64,000 nt of DNA from Spiroplasma endosymbiont of Crioceris asparagi. GTDB taxonomy: Bacteria > Bacillota_I > Bacilli_A > Mycoplasmatales > Mycoplasmataceae. Position numbers and translations under genes: made by a program. The notes under the pieces are model-generated. The model made no database searches. It was given only the letters and a program-made list of their open reading frames with translations, and was not told where the DNA came from. Shown here piece by piece: positions 10,189-20,037 of this stretch. Location: assembly GCF_964020035.1 (NCBI RefSeq), contig NZ_OZ026475.1:620001-684000 (forward strand). Direction: 5' to 3'. Within the stretch, counting starts at the first letter, position 1, and each line of letters begins with the position of its first letter.

Positions 10189-10995
10189 CTACTTTTTTGC
10201 AGCTGGTTTTGCAGCAGATTCTTTAGTTGCTGGTTTTGCAGCTTCTTTTTTAACTTCTGGTTTTGCGGCTGGTTTTGCAGCTTCTTTTTTAACTTCTGGT
10301 TTTGCGGCTGGTTTTGCAGCTTCTTTTTTAACTTCTGGTTTTGCGGCTGGTTTTGCAGTATAATCTTTAGTTGCTGGTTTTGCAGCTTCTTTTTTAGTAT
10401 CTAATTTAATACCTTTTCTTAAGTACATAACTTCTTTAGCTGATGAAAGATTTTCTAATCCGTTCAATGTTGCTCTAATCATGTTTATTGGTGTATTTGA
10501 TCCTAATGATTTAACATAAACATCACCAATTCCTGCACATTCAATAACTGCACGTGAAGGACCCCCGGCAATAACTCCAGTACCTGGTTTTGCTGGTTTG
10601 ATTAATACTCTACCCGCTCCAAATTTTCCAATTATTTCATGAGGAACTGTTGTTCCAACTGTTGGGACTTTGATTAAAAATCTTCTAGCTTGTTTAGATG
10701 CTTTTTTAATTGCATCTGGAACTTCATTAGCTTTTCCTGTTCCTAAACCAACACTACCTTTTTTATCACCAACAACGACAACTGAACCAAACCTGAATCT
10801 TCTTCCACCTTTAGTAACTTTAGTAACACGGTTAACTGCAACTAATTTTTCTGTATAAGGATCTTCTTCTTTTATTCTTTTAAAACCATCTTTATTGTTT
10901 CTTGAAGGTTTTTTGTTAAACCCGCCTTTACCATTATTATTTTTAGTAAAGTCTCTTTTTGGTTCTGCTGTTTTTACTTTATTTTCTTCTGACAT
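10189..10995 (-). CDS. rpsE: 30S ribosomal protein S5 with repetitive Ala/Lys/Pro tail
   Basis: S5 acts in decoding accuracy and mRNA helicase activity at the entry channel. The S5 body spans about residues 45-205: [36 protein letters not shown] and [20 protein letters not shown] ~40-residue basic N-terminal region precedes it, and a ~65-residue tail follows, made of [13 protein letters not shown] repeats (three identical 39-nt copies). Normal S5 is 160-170 aa; this is 268. The tail composition matches that of L29 in the same operon. The ATG has an AAAGGAGAT site. No L30 gene follows. Confidence 0.95.
   Translation of the reverse strand: MSEENKVKTAEPKRDFTKNNNGKGGFNKKPSRNNKDGFKRIKEEDPYTEKLVAVNRVTKVTKGGRRFRFGSVVVVGDKKGSVGLGTGKANEVPDAIKKASKQARRFLIKVPTVGTTVPHEIIGKFGAGRVLIKPAKPGTGVIAGGPSRAVIECAGIGDVYVKSLGSNTPINMIRATLNGLENLSSAKEVMYLRKGIKLDTKKEAAKPATKDYTAKPAAKPEVKKEAAKPAAKPEVKKEAAKPAAKPEVKKEAAKPATKESAAKPAAKK
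10241..10357 (-). repeat. Three exact 39-bp tandem repeats within rpsE
   Basis: Three identical, back-to-back 39-bp units (starting at 10241, 10280 and 10319) encode a 13-residue Ala/Lys/Pro/Glu repeat in the S5 tail. Flanking partial units read KPAAK and KPATK. Exact identity at synonymous sites implies recent duplication or ongoing homogenisation; the unit is a multiple of three, so copy-number change would alter only tail length. Confidence 0.9.
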
Positions 10996-11012
10996 CGAAT
11001 AATCTCCTTTAA

Positions 11013-11363
11013 TTAGAATTGAATTCCTTCTTCTTTAACAGCCTCAGCAAATGCTTTAACTTTACCATGGAATAAGTATCCTCCACGGTCGAATACAACA
11101 GTTGATATTTTTTTTGCTTTTGCTTTTTTGGCTATATCTTTTCCAACAGCAATTGCAGCTTCAATATTACATTTATTTTTTAAATCCATTTTTAGTGATG
11201 AAGATGATACAAGGGTTACCCCTTTAAAATCATCAATAATTTGAGCATAGAAGTATTGATTTGATTTAAAAACATTTAGTCTCGGTCTTGCTTTTGTACC
11301 TTGGATTTTGTTTCTAATTCTAAAATGTCTTCTTTTTCTTGCTTCTTCTTTAGTGTATTTCAT
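11013..11363 (-). CDS. rplR: 50S ribosomal protein L18
   Basis: 5S rRNA-binding protein of the central protuberance. The 116-aa product shows [20 protein letters not shown] at the start and the diagnostic [19 protein letters not shown] near the C-terminus. Normal length; the GAGG site precedes the ATG; 18 bp before rpsE. Confidence 0.97.
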   Translation of the reverse strand: MKYTKEEARKRRHFRIRNKIQGTKARPRLNVFKSNQYFYAQIIDDFKGVTLVSSSSLKMDLKNKCNIEAAIAVGKDIAKKAKAKKISTVVFDRGGYLFHGKVKAFAEAVKEEGIQF

Positions 11364-11385
11364 TTTTTAAAAACCTCTTAGCAGT

Positions 11386-11928
11386 CTATTTACCGGCTGC
11401 TTTTCCTTCTTTTCTAATAATTTTTTCATCACTGTATTTAATACCCTTACCTTTATATGGTTCTGGTCTTTTAAATGCTCTAATTTCTGCACAAACTTGT
11501 CCCACTAATTGTTTGTCAATTCCTGAAACTTTAATAATTGTTGGTTTTGGAATTTCAACAGTAATTCCTTTAGGAACTGTGAAATCAACGGGGTGTGAAT
11601 AACCTAATGAAAGATTAATTTTGTTACCTGCCAATGCTGCTTTATAACCAACACCGACAATTAATAATTCTTTTGAGAAACCTTTACTTACTCCTTCTAG
11701 CATTCCGCTAATAATTGAGTTAGTTGTTCCATGTAATTGTTTGGTATGTTTTACTTCGTTACTTCTTGTTGTTGAGATTGAACCATTTTCTAAGCTTATT
11801 TTGATCAATGGTGAGAATCTTTGTGATAGTTCTCCCTTTGGTCCTTTTACAACCACTAAGTTATTTTCATCAACTCTAAATTCTACTCCTGTTGGAACAG
11901 TTAATATTCTATTTCCGATACGTGACAT
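11386..11928 (-). CDS. rplF: 50S ribosomal protein L6
   Basis: Large-subunit protein near the factor-binding centre. The 180-aa product starts [20 protein letters not shown] and ends with the family motif [14 protein letters not shown] followed by [13 protein letters not shown]. Both L6 repeats are present. Ordinary length and position between rpsH and rplR. Confidence 0.97.
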   Translation of the reverse strand: MSRIGNRILTVPTGVEFRVDENNLVVVKGPKGELSQRFSPLIKISLENGSISTTRSNEVKHTKQLHGTTNSIISGMLEGVSKGFSKELLIVGVGYKAALAGNKINLSLGYSHPVDFTVPKGITVEIPKPTIIKVSGIDKQLVGQVCAEIRAFKRPEPYKGKGIKYSDEKIIRKEGKAAGK

Positions 11929-11943
11929 TAAATATTCCTCCTA

Positions 11944-12333
11944 TTATCAAACAAATGCAAGAACTTCGCCACCAACATTTTTTTGGCGTGCTTCTTTATC
12001 TGTAATGATTCCTTTTGAAGTTGAGATGATTGCTACTCCAAGTCCATTTAAAACTTGGGGAATTTCTGTTTTTGATGAATAAACTCTTAGTCCTGGTTTT
12101 GAGATTCTTTTTAATCCGCTAATTACTCTTGTTTTTCCAACATATTTTAAAGTTATTGTTATATCTTTTTTGAAGTCTTTTGTGATTTTGTAGTCTTCAA
12201 TGAAACCTTCTTTTTTAAGGATTTTAGCTATTTCAAGTTTTTCTTTAGATCCAGGAATCATTACGCTTTCATGAAAACGTTGATTCGCATTTCTAATTCT
12301 TGTAAGCATATCTGCGATTACGTCTGTTGTCAT
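11944..12333 (-). CDS. rpsH: 30S ribosomal protein S8
   Basis: Central-domain 16S rRNA-binding protein. The 129-aa product begins [20 protein letters not shown] and ends [15 protein letters not shown], the conserved C-terminus; the last residue is a TGA-coded Trp directly before TAA, so the true end lies one codon beyond what the standard code gives. Confidence 0.97.
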
Positions 12334-12347
12334 AGTTTTTTATCTCC

Positions 12348-12533
12348 TTATCATGATGCTTTCTTAATACCAGGAATTTGACCATTGTAAGCCAATTCTC
12401 TGAAACATAAACGACAAAGGTTGAATTTTTTCAACACTGAGTGCGGTCTACCACATTTTCCACATCTTGTATATTTTCTAACTTTAAATTTAGCAACTTT
12501 AGCTTGTTTTACTTTTAATGATTTTTTTGCCAT
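12348..12533 (-). CDS. rpsZ: 30S ribosomal protein S14, zinc-binding short form
   Basis: Head protein of the small subunit. The 61-aa product has the type Z architecture: CGKCG around residues 24-27 and CRLC around 40-43 form the zinc finger, and the protein ends [11 protein letters not shown], where the Trp is TGA-coded just before TAA. Length is exactly that of type Z S14. Also called rpsN. Confidence 0.97.
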
Positions 12534-12541
12534 CTTATCTC

Positions 12542-13093
12542 CTACTTAGTGAATGGCATTCCCATTTTTTTTAATAATGAAAATGAATCCTCTTTGCTTT
12601 TTGCTGTTGTAACGAATGTTATATCCATACCACGGATTTTTTTAACTTTATCATAATCAATTTCTACAAATATAATTTGTTCTTTGATTCCCATTGTGTA
12701 GTTACCTTGTTTATCAAATCCAGTTTTAGAAACTCCTTTAAAGTCTCTAACCCTTGGTAGGGCTGAATTAGTTAACTTAGACATAAAGTCATACATTTTT
12801 TTTCCTCTTAATGTAACTTTACATCCAATTGGCATACCTTCACGTAGTTTGAAAACTGCGATTGATTTTTTTGCTTTTGTAATTAATGGTTTTTGACCAG
12901 TAATAAGTGCTAGTTCAGCAACTGCATCATCAAGTTTTTTTGAATCTTGAACTGCATCACCGACACCCATATTAATAACTATTTTTTCTAATTTTGGAAC
13001 TTCCATAATTGAAGAATATTTAAATTCTTTCATAAGTTCAGGAACTACATTTTCTTTGTAGTGTTTTTCTAACATACTCATTTCTTTATTCAT
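12542..13093 (-). CDS. rplE: 50S ribosomal protein L5
   Basis: 5S rRNA- and P-tRNA-contacting protein. The 183-aa product has [41 protein letters not shown] and the C-terminal [20 protein letters not shown]. The start chosen ([14 protein letters not shown]) has a perfect GGAGGAAT site; initiation at the internal MLEKHYKE is possible but lacks one. Confidence 0.97.
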   Translation of the reverse strand: MNKEMSMLEKHYKENVVPELMKEFKYSSIMEVPKLEKIVINMGVGDAVQDSKKLDDAVAELALITGQKPLITKAKKSIAVFKLREGMPIGCKVTLRGKKMYDFMSKLTNSALPRVRDFKGVSKTGFDKQGNYTMGIKEQIIFVEIDYDKVKKIRGMDITFVTTAKSKEDSFSLLKKMGMPFTK

Positions 13094-13104
13094 AATTCCT
13101 CCAA

Positions 13105-13422
13105 CTATTTAATAACTGTTCCAGATTTTTTAGCTATTCTTACTTTGTTTTTATTTACTTCTTTGTAACCTATTTTACTGAACTTATTTTTATTTTTTGG
13201 ATCAACGATTGCCACATTAGAAATTGCTACTGAAACTTCTATTTCAATAATTCCACCCTCTTCACCATTTTGAGAAGGTTTTTTATGTTTTAATCCTTTG
13301 ATTCCTTTAATATAAACTCTGCTTTTATCATTGTTAAATCTTGAAATTGGTCCTTGTTTACCTTTGTGAGAACCAGCAATAACAATAACGGCATCACCTT
13401 GTTTTAATTTTGTTTTATTCAT
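13105..13422 (-). CDS. rplX: 50S ribosomal protein L24
   Basis: Assembly-initiating large-subunit protein with a KOW motif. The start was placed at [20 protein letters not shown] rather than at the ATG four codons upstream, because that upstream codon is part of the GGAGGT ribosome site itself. The KOW core [11 protein letters not shown] and the segment [17 protein letters not shown] are present. 105 aa, normal; follows rplN by 11 bp. Confidence 0.96.
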   Translation of the reverse strand: MNKTKLKQGDAVIVIAGSHKGKQGPISRFNNDKSRVYIKGIKGLKHKKPSQNGEEGGIIEIEVSVAISNVAIVDPKNKNKFSKIGYKEVNKNKVRIAKKSGTVIK

Positions 13423-13433
13423 TGTGACCTCCA

Positions 13434-13802
13434 TTAAATTACTTCCGGTGCTAAAGATGCAATTTTAACAAAACCTGCATCTTTAACTTCTTTCGCGATA
13501 GGCCCGAAGATACGTGATCCTCTTGGTGTTTTATCATCTTTAACAATAACAGCTGCATTTTCTGAGAATTTGATATAACTACCATCTTCTCTTCTAATCC
13601 CTCTTACAGTTCTTACAATTACAGCCTTAATAACTTGACCCTTTTTAACCATTCCACCAGGTGAGGCGTGTTTAACTGTTGCCACAACAACATCTCCAAT
13701 GTTAGTAAATTTTCTAACACTTCCACCCAAATTACGGATAACTAATATTTCTTTTGCACCAGTATTATCGGCAACTTTTAATCTTGATTCTGTTTGTATC
13801 AT
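13434..13802 (-). CDS. rplN: 50S ribosomal protein L14
   Basis: Subunit-bridge protein. The 122-aa product reads [20 protein letters not shown] at the start and [17 protein letters not shown] near the end, both fully typical. Normal length; TAAGGAG ribosome site. Confidence 0.98.
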   Translation of the reverse strand: MIQTESRLKVADNTGAKEILVIRNLGGSVRKFTNIGDVVVATVKHASPGGMVKKGQVIKAVIVRTVRGIRREDGSYIKFSENAAVIVKDDKTPRGSRIFGPIAKEVKDAGFVKIASLAPEVI

Positions 13803-13813
13803 AATCGCGCTCC

Positions 13814-14074
13814 TTAAATAATTGCTTTCTCTAATACTTTAACTATTCTAAAATTTTTTGTTTTACTTAAAGGTCTAGTTTCCATGATTTCAACTCTATC
13901 ACCTAATTTAGCAATACTTTGTTCATCATGTGCTTTATATTTTTTAGAATATTTATATCTCTTTTTGTATCTTGGGTGGTTTTTGTATGTTTCAACTAAA
14001 ACAGTAATTGTTTTATCCATTTTATCTGAAACAACTTTTCCAACTAATGTTTTTCTTATATTATTTCTTTCCAT
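13814..14074 (-). CDS. rpsQ: 30S ribosomal protein S17
   Basis: Small OB-fold 16S rRNA-binding protein. The 86-aa product contains [20 protein letters not shown] and [20 protein letters not shown], the family signature. It follows rpmC by 15 bp. Confidence 0.97.
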   Translation of the reverse strand: MERNNIRKTLVGKVVSDKMDKTITVLVETYKNHPRYKKRYKYSKKYKAHDEQSIAKLGDRVEIMETRPLSKTKNFRIVKVLEKAII

Positions 14075-14089
14075 TAATTCTTAACCTCT

Positions 14090-15139
14090 TTATTTTTTGC
14101 CTTGTTTTTTATTGTATTCTTGAAGCTCTTTATCTAGAGTTTTTTTATTTTGACCGAATACATATGTTTTGGCTTGTTTTGGTTTTTTTGGTAAATCTAA
14201 TTCAATTCTTTGAAAATCATCACCTAATGCTTCTTTGGTTGTAATTTTTTTGTTACTAGGTTTTTTGGGTTCAGCTTTTTTAGCAGCAGGTTTTGCTACT
14301 TTAGCAGTTTCTTTTTTAACTGCTGGTTTTGCAGTTGTTTTTGCTGCTGGTTTTTTAGCAGTTTCTTTTTTGGGTTCAGCTTTTTTAGCAGCAGGTTTTG
14401 CTACTTTAGCAGTTTCTTTTTTAACTGCTGGTTTTGCAGTTGTTTTTGCTGCTGGTTTTTTAGCAGTTTCTTTTTTGGGTTCAGCTTTTTTGGTTGCTGG
14501 TTTTGCAGTTGTTTTTGCTGCTGGTTTTGCAGTTGTTTTTGCTGCTGGTTTTTTAGCAGTTTCTTTTTTTGGTTCAGCTTTTTTGGTTGCTGGTTTTGCT
14601 ACTTTAGCAGTTTCTTTTTTAACTGCTGGTTTTGCAGTTGTTTTTGCTGCTGGTTTTTTAGCAGTTTCTTTTTTTGGTTCAGCTTTTTTGGTTGCTGTTT
14701 TAGGTTCTGATTTTTCTGCTTTAACTACTGGTTTAGGTTCAACACCTGCACCAGCTAACATTGCGGCAGTAAAGTCGTCTCCCTCAGAAGGAGAAATACC
14801 ATTTTGTTGTGCAAGTTGTTGTTCTTGCATTTGTTTGATCATTTCTCTTTGTTTTTTACGAACTGCTTTTCCTTGTTTTTCAGCTTCAGTAACAATTTTT
14901 TTGTAATTAACTTTAGCAATTTTTTTAATTGATTCACCTTTAATTTTTTCAGTTAAAAGCATTTCAATTCTTGCAATATCTTTTTTAAATTCGTTAATTT
15001 TGTGAGTTTGTTCTAAACTTCCTACTGCTGCTTGAAATTTTAAAGCGAATAATTCAGCTCTTTTTTCTTCATTAAGTTTCATTAAATCATTTACAGATTT
15101 TGCTCTTAATTCAATTAATTTATCTGAAGTTTTAGACAT
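14090..15139 (-). CDS. rpmC: 50S ribosomal protein L29 with very long Ala/Lys/Pro repeat tail
   Basis: L29 sits at the peptide exit tunnel next to the SRP and trigger-factor docking site. Residues 1-65 form the L29 fold ([20 protein letters not shown] and [20 protein letters not shown]). The next ~60 residues are charged and helical. From about residue 145 to 305 the protein is a tandem array of 35-residue units built from [16 protein letters not shown] and [15 protein letters not shown], followed by a ~50-residue basic end. Bacterial L29 is usually 60-70 aa and up to ~140 in some mollicutes; this one is 349. ATG was preferred to an in-frame GTG three codons upstream because GAGGTG is the ribosome site. 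It overlaps rplP by 8 bp. Confidence 0.93.
   Translation of the reverse strand: MSKTSDKLIELRAKSVNDLMKLNEEKRAELFALKFQAAVGSLEQTHKINEFKKDIARIEMLLTEKIKGESIKKIAKVNYKKIVTEAEKQGKAVRKKQREMIKQMQEQQLAQQNGISPSEGDDFTAAMLAGAGVEPKPVVKAEKSEPKTATKKAEPKKETAKKPAAKTTAKPAVKKETAKVAKPATKKAEPKKETAKKPAAKTTAKPAAKTTAKPATKKAEPKKETAKKPAAKTTAKPAVKKETAKVAKPAAKKAEPKKETAKKPAAKTTAKPAVKKETAKVAKPAAKKAEPKKPSNKKITTKEALGDDFQRIELDLPKKPKQAKTYVFGQNKKTLDKELQEYNKKQGKK
14267..14697 (-). repeat. 105-bp tandem repeats within rpmC
   Basis: Two full 105-bp units begin at 14267 and 14372; a variant unit beginning at 14477 lacks the VKKETAKV part and has a doubled TTAKPAAK segment; another full unit follows from about 14570. Units are nearly identical at the DNA level, including synonymous positions, so the array probably changes length by slippage or recombination. 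All changes keep the frame. On the opposite strand it gives a spurious long open frame. Confidence 0.88.
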
Positions 15140-15545
15140 TTTCTTCACCTCGTTTTACAATTTTGCATCTAACAGGTAATTTATGCATTGCAAGTCTTAA
15201 AGCTTCATAAGCAACTTCTTCTGAAACTTCTGCTACTTCTAACATAATTTGTCCTGTTTTTACTACTGCAACTCATTCTTCTGGTGACCCTTTTCCTGAT
15301 CCCATACGAACTTCTAAGGGTTTCTTAGTTTTTGCCATATGTGGGAAAATTCTTATTCAAACTTTACCAAATCTTTTCATGTATCTTGTTAAAGAAACAC
15401 GGGCAGCTTCAATTTGTCTTGAAGTAATTCAAGCACCATCTAATGACATTAATCCATATTCACCAAAGGCAACATATTTAGCACCTTTAGCTTTTCCTTC
15501 ATAGCTCACTCTGTGAGGTCTACGATATTTAACTCTTTTAGGCAT
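15132..15545 (-). CDS. rplP: 50S ribosomal protein L16
   Basis: Large-subunit protein at the A-tRNA/5S interface. The 137-aa product begins [20 protein letters not shown], contains [20 protein letters not shown] and [20 protein letters not shown] and ends [10 protein letters not shown]. It is read only with TGA as Trp (three sites). It lies 7 bp after rpsC and overlaps rpmC by 8 bp. Confidence 0.97.
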
Positions 15546-15552
15546 TAACATA

Positions 15553-16314
15553 TTATTTGACCCCCTTTTTATCAGCTACTCTAGGTTTATTATTGTTATA
15601 TCTTTGATTTGGTCTTTTGAATGTTGATTCTTTTTTATTATCAGTATCTCTGGTCATTTTTTTTAAGTAAGGTTTTTTCTCTAAGATTTCTCCATGATTA
15701 ATTCAAACCTTAACACCGATTTGCCCATATGTAGTTTTTGCTTCATACAATGCATAATCGATATCTGCTCTTAAAGTTGATAACGGTACTGAACCTTCTA
15801 GATAACCTTCTGTTCTTGCCATATCAACTCCACCTAATCTTCCAGAAACACTAGTTTTAATTCCTTTTGCTCCAGCTTTAAGTGCTTTTCTAATAGCTAA
15901 TTTTTGTACAGTTCTAAATGAAGCACGATTAGCAATTTGTTCTCCAATAAATTGTGCAACCAATAAGGCATTAACATCAGGGTTTCTAATTTCTACAACA
16001 TTAATTTTTAATTTTGCATGTCTATCACGAATTGCTTTTTGAGTGTGAAGAATAATTTCTTTAATGTTTTTTCCATCTTGTCCTAAAAGAACGGCTGGTC
16101 TTGCAGTATGTAAGAACAAAATGATTTCTTTGTTAGTTCTTTCAATTTCAATTTTTGCAATTGAAGCATTTTTGTATTTTTTTAAGATTGCTTTTCTGAT
16201 GGCAATGTCTTGGTGTAATCATTTAACATATTCATCTTTTTCTGCATATCAACGAGCTTGTCATCCACGGATAATACCAAGTCTTAATACATTTGGTGAT
16301 ACTTTTTGTCCCAT
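15553..16314 (-). CDS. rpsC: 30S ribosomal protein S3
   Basis: mRNA entry-channel protein of the small-subunit head. The 253-aa product begins [20 protein letters not shown], has a KH domain with [20 protein letters not shown] and the C-terminal domain [20 protein letters not shown]. After GQIGVKVWINHGEI a ~35-residue Lys/Asn-rich tail follows. TGA codes for several Trp residues in the N-terminal domain. Confidence 0.97.
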
Positions 16315-16316
16315 AC

Positions 16317-16670
16317 TTATTTAACCTTTCCTATTCTTTCTTCATCACTAACTGCAATAACAATGTGACTTGTTCTTTTTAATATTTGAAATGCTTTTCC
16401 ATGATCTTTTGGTCTAATTCTTTTTAATGTTGGTCCTTCATTAACAAGTATTGTTTTAACAAATAATTTATCTGCTTCTGCTCCATTATTATTAACAGCG
16501 TTTGCAATTGCTGATTTTAATAACTTCAATACTGGTTCTGAAGATTTTTTATCTAAGTTGTTTAATATTATTATAGCTTCATCAATTTTTTTATTTCTAA
16601 TAGTATTTGCTACTAGTCTCACTTTTCTTGGTGATATTCTTATCATAGTTAATTTAGCAGTTGCTTCCAT
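16317..16670 (-). CDS. rplV: 50S ribosomal protein L22
   Basis: Exit-tunnel protein whose beta-hairpin reaches the constriction. The 117-aa product includes [20 protein letters not shown] and the hairpin/tip region [18 protein letters not shown] followed by [13 protein letters not shown]. Normal length; three bases separate it from rpsC. Confidence 0.97.
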   Translation of the reverse strand: MEATAKLTMIRISPRKVRLVANTIRNKKIDEAIIILNNLDKKSSEPVLKLLKSAIANAVNNNGAEADKLFVKTILVNEGPTLKRIRPKDHGKAFQILKRTSHIVIAVSDEERIGKVK

Positions 16671-16692
16671 ATACGTAGTCCTCTTCTAATTC

Positions 16693-16962
16693 CTATTTCT
16701 TTTTCTTGTCATCACCGTGACCACCGAATTTACGAGTTGGAGCAAATTCTCCCAATTTGTGTCCAACCATATCTTCAGTTACATAAACATTGATGAATTC
16801 TTTACCATTGTAAACAGCGAATGTGCTTCCTACAAAACTTGGAAATATTGATGATCTTCTTGATCATGTTTTGATAGCTTCTTTTTTGTTGTCGCCTTTT
16901 GCATCAACTTTTTTTAATAAGTAATCATCTGCAAATGGGCCTTTTTTTAATGATCTTGACAT
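16693..16962 (-). CDS. rpsS: 30S ribosomal protein S19
   Basis: Head protein in complex with S13. The 89-aa product starts [18 protein letters not shown] and has [20 protein letters not shown] and [19 protein letters not shown], which are diagnostic. One TGA Trp (residue 34) breaks the frame under the standard code. TAGGAGGTAAG ribosome site. Confidence 0.97.
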
Positions 16963-16970
16963 CTTACCTC

Positions 16971-17813
16971 CTATTTACCTTTTCTTCTTACAATAAGTTT
17001 TGTAGAAGCTTTTTTCTTGTTACGCGTTTTAACTCCAAGAGCTTTTTTACCTCATGGTGTTAATGGAGCAGCACGTCCAATTGGAGCACGTCCTTCCCCT
17101 CCCCCATGTGGGTGATCATTAGGGTTCATAACAGACCCTCTAACAGTTGGTCTAATACCTTTTCAACGGTTTCTACCAGCCTTACCTCAATTAATTAAGT
17201 TGTATTCTTCATTACCAACTTCACCAATGGTTGCAAAGCATTCTGCAAGAATTTTTCTTACTTCTCCAGAAGATAGTCTAATAATTACATATTTTCCATC
17301 TTCTTCATCTTTACCTAATATTTGTGCAGATGTTCCGGCACTTCTTGCAATTTGTCCACCTTTTCCTGGTCTTAATTCAATATTGTGAATTAATGTACCT
17401 TCAGGAATATTTTTAAGCGGTGCAGCATTACCTACTTTAATATCAGCATTAACTGATGCGATAATTTCTTGTCCAACTTTCATTCCTTTAGCAAAAAGAA
17501 TATATCTTTTTTCACCATCAACATAATTAATTAATGATATGAATGCGTTTCGGTTTGGATCATATTCAACAGATGCGATTTTTCCAACAATATCTAACTT
17601 GTTTCTTTTAAAATCAATTAATCTGTATTTTCTTTTATGTCCACCACCTTGGTGTCTTGTTGTAATATGACCGTGATTATTACGTCCACCTTTATTATTT
17701 AGCTTGCTTAACAATGAACCTTCTGGAGTATCTGTAGTTAAAATAGCTGAATAGTCTAATGAAGTCATATTACGTCGCCCATTTGTAACTGGCTTGTATT
17801 TTTTGATTGGCAT
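16971..17813 (-). CDS. rplB: 50S ribosomal protein L2
   Basis: Core large-subunit protein needed for peptidyl transferase assembly. The 280-aa product starts [40 protein letters not shown] and the C-terminal [20 protein letters not shown] with its essential His residues are present. Two TGA Trp codons lie around NLINWGKAGRNRWKGIRP. Normal length. Confidence 0.98.
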
Positions 17814-17851
17814 AATTTCCTCCGTTTTTCGTCAACCTTTTTAGACCGATT

Positions 17852-18136
17852 CTATAAATCGTTTAAAATATCTAATTTTTGTCCTTCTTTTAATTTAATA
17901 AATGCTTTTTTGTATGATGAAGTTTTTCCTTCAAACTTACCCATTCTTTTAGCTTTAGCGTTAACATTAATTGTTCTAACACTTTCAACTTCAACTGCGA
18001 AGATTGTTTCAAAAGCTTTTTTGATTTGTGCTTTGTTAGCTTTTTTAGCAACTACAAAGACAAATTCATTATTTGCTTTTAAGGCATATGTTTTTTCAGT
18101 TAAAAGAGGTTTTTTAATTACTTCTGATAAATGCAT
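17852..18136 (-). CDS. rplW: 50S ribosomal protein L23
   Basis: Exit-site protein that docks trigger factor and SRP. The 94-aa product starts [20 protein letters not shown] and ends [18 protein letters not shown]. Its start codon overlaps the rplD stop codon, with GAGGAGG just upstream inside rplD. Confidence 0.97.
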   Translation of the reverse strand: MHLSEVIKKPLLTEKTYALKANNEFVFVVAKKANKAQIKKAFETIFAVEVESVRTINVNAKAKRMGKFEGKTSSYKKAFIKLKEGQKLDILNDL

Positions 18137-18762
18137 TATGCGTATACCTCCTCAATTTTTGCGACAGCGTCAACTGTAATTACTAATTTGCTTGCGTTTA
18201 ATAAATCATAAACATTTAATTTAGCAAACCCAAATGATTTAACACCAGGAATGTTTGAAGCTGATTTATTTAAGTTATCATCTTCTGTTAATGAAACAAT
18301 TAATGTTTTTTCTTCATCAATTTTTAAATTTTTCATAACTTTAATCATTTCTTTAGTTGATGGTTTTTCAAATTTGAATTGATCAATAATAATTAAATCT
18401 TCTTTTTTTGCTTTTAAACTTAATGCTGATTTGAATGCTAGTTGTCTAACTTTTTTATTAACCATTTTTTTGTAGTTAATATTTGGTGTTGGACCAAAAG
18501 TGATTCCCCCACCTCTTCATTGTGGAGCTCTAATAGAACCTTGACGAGCTCTACCTGTTCCTTTTTGTCTTCATGGTTTTCTACCACCACCAGATACTTC
18601 TGCTCTAGTTTTAACTTTTCTTGTTCCTTGTCTTAAAGCTGCTTGTTGAGCTATAACAGTATCATAAAGAGCTTGTTGATGTGGTTTAATCGCTCATATT
18701 GAACTTTTAAGTTCAATATCTTTAACAGATTTACCTAAAACGTTTAGTACTTTGTATTTCAT
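18136..18762 (-). CDS. rplD: 50S ribosomal protein L4
   Basis: Tunnel-constriction protein. The 208-aa product starts [20 protein letters not shown] and has the extended-loop signature around [19 protein letters not shown], then [18 protein letters not shown]. Three TGA Trp codons interrupt the first half under the standard code. It overlaps rplW. Confidence 0.96.
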
Positions 18763-18775
18763 CTTCGCCCCCTAC

Positions 18776-19495
18776 TTACTCTTGTGAAGCTTTTTCTTCA
18801 GCTTGTTGATGTGGCTGTTCATTTTTAGTTGAACTTGCTTTTTTTCTTTCAATTAAAACTGAAGCAGCTTTTTTATTTTTACATTTGTGATTTTCTTTAA
18901 TAATTAAAAATCCTTTTTTAGGACCGGGAACTGATCCTTTAATTAATACAATATTTTTATCTGAAATAATTTTTACAATTTCTAAATTTTGAACTGTAAC
19001 TTTTTCATGACCCATATGTCCGGCCATTTTTTTAGATTTAAATATTCTGTTGATAATTGCTCCCATAGAACCAATACCTCTGTGGTATCCTGATCCATGT
19101 GCCATTGGTCCTCTTGAATAGTTGTGTCTTTTAATTGCACCCGCAAATCCTTTACCTTTAGAAACACCTGTAACATCAATAATGTCACCAGCTTGGAATA
19201 AATCTGCAACTTTAATATCTTGGCCAATTGCAAATCCTTCCATGTCTCTTATTTCTTTAACGAAGCGCTTAGGTTGAGAATTAACTTTTTTAAATTGTCC
19301 TAATTCTGGTTTGTTAACTAGATTTTCTCTTTTGTCATTTGTTCCTAATTTCAAACTTTTATAACCATGTTTATCTGTTGTTTTAACTTCAAGAACTTTG
19401 TTTGGTTCTACTAAAACAATAGTAACTGGAATAAGTTTTCCGTTTTCATCAAAAACTTGTGACATTTCTAGTTTTTGTCCTAAGATTCCTTTCAT
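18776..19495 (-). CDS. rplC: 50S ribosomal protein L3
   Basis: Large-subunit protein reaching the peptidyl transferase centre. The 239-aa product starts [20 protein letters not shown] and contains [20 protein letters not shown] and [14 protein letters not shown]. After residue ~210 it has a ~30-residue hydrophilic tail rich in Lys, Gln, Glu and Ser, longer than usual. 13 bp before rplD. Confidence 0.97.
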   Translation of the reverse strand: MKGILGQKLEMSQVFDENGKLIPVTIVLVEPNKVLEVKTTDKHGYKSLKLGTNDKRENLVNKPELGQFKKVNSQPKRFVKEIRDMEGFAIGQDIKVADLFQAGDIIDVTGVSKGKGFAGAIKRHNYSRGPMAHGSGYHRGIGSMGAIINRIFKSKKMAGHMGHEKVTVQNLEIVKIISDKNIVLIKGSVPGPKKGFLIIKENHKCKNKKAASVLIERKKASSTKNEQPHQQAEEKASQE

Positions 19496-19550
19496 ATTTT
19501 TTCCTCCAATTGATTAATCATATATATTTGGTTGCTCTTGCAATGAGTTT

Positions 19551-19859
19551 CTATAATTTAATTTCTATGTTCACTCCAGTAGGAAGTTGAACTCTTGTTA
19601 ATAAGTCTATAGTTTTAGCTGTTGGGTTAACAATTTCTAAAATTCTTTTATGTGTTCTAATTTCAAATTGTTCACGTGAATCTTTGTATTTGTGAACAGC
19701 TCTTAATATTGTAATAATTTGTTTTTCTGTAGGTAAAGGGATTGGTCCCCTTACTTTAGCTCCAGAAGCTTCTGCTACTTCAATAATTTTTTTCATTGAT
19801 TGATCAACTATTGCATTATCGTAGCTTTTTAATTTTATTCTGATTTTTTGTTGAGCCAT
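19551..19859 (-). CDS. rpsJ: 30S ribosomal protein S10
   Basis: Small-subunit head protein, first gene of the S10 operon. The start was set at [20 protein letters not shown] with AAGGAGGACAAA upstream; a longer frame upstream has no ribosome site. [20 protein letters not shown] and the C-terminal [20 protein letters not shown] are characteristic. 102 aa, normal. Confidence 0.97.
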   Translation of the reverse strand: MAQQKIRIKLKSYDNAIVDQSMKKIIEVAEASGAKVRGPIPLPTEKQIITILRAVHKYKDSREQFEIRTHKRILEIVNPTAKTIDLLTRVQLPTGVNIEIKL

Positions 19860-19935
19860 TTTGTCCTCCTTTTGACATAGACAACTCTTGTCTGTGTGTT
19901 GCAAGTGCAGTATACAAAATATACATGCAAAAAAA
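19860..19935 (-). promoter_or_regulatory. S10-operon leader with small hairpins
   Basis: Between the promoter and the rpsJ ribosome site the ~70-nt transcript leader can fold a hairpin with arms AGACAA and TTGTCT (loop GAG) directly 5' of the Shine-Dalgarno sequence, preceded by a weaker one around GTATATTTTGTATAC. It could be a translational or attenuation control site for the superoperon, but no known r-protein leader family is recognised here. Confidence 0.4.
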
Positions 19936-19964
19936 ATTATACTCTAATAATTAAGCTAAAACAA
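19936..19964 (-). promoter_or_regulatory. Promoter of the ribosomal superoperon
   Basis: On the minus strand a perfect -10 TATAAT (19936-19941) is separated by 17 bp from TTGTTT (19959-19964). This vegetative-type promoter precedes rpsJ, after the alaS terminator, and is the only good promoter seen before the 15-kb cluster. Confidence 0.65.
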
Positions 19965-20010
19965 TATTATTTTAAATATTTTTTGATAAATAATAATTAT
20001 CTTTATTAAT

Positions 20011-20037
20011 AAAAAAAGACCAAGTTCTGGTCTTTTT
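20011..20037 (-). terminator. Terminator of alaS
   Basis: Stem AAAAAGACCA / TGGTCTTTTT with a five-base loop, followed by T residues on the minus strand. It begins at the alaS stop codon and isolates alaS from the S10 promoter. Confidence 0.85.

Noticed and set aside
10139-10363. A plus-strand open frame with [12 protein letters not shown] repeats
   Set aside because: Antisense shadow of the S5 repeat tail, for the same reason.
14267-14697. Regular repeats that might suggest a CRISPR array or satellite
   Set aside because: Repeats are head-to-tail without unique spacers, keep the reading frame of rpmC and encode a regular peptide unit.
14235-14906. A 223-codon plus-strand open frame encoding Ala/Gly/Phe/Val-rich hydrophobic repeats
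   Set aside because: It is exactly antisense to the L29 repeat array; Lys/Ala/Pro codons in reverse give AGF/AVF patterns. No ribosome site or promoter, and the minus-strand frame is clearly L29.
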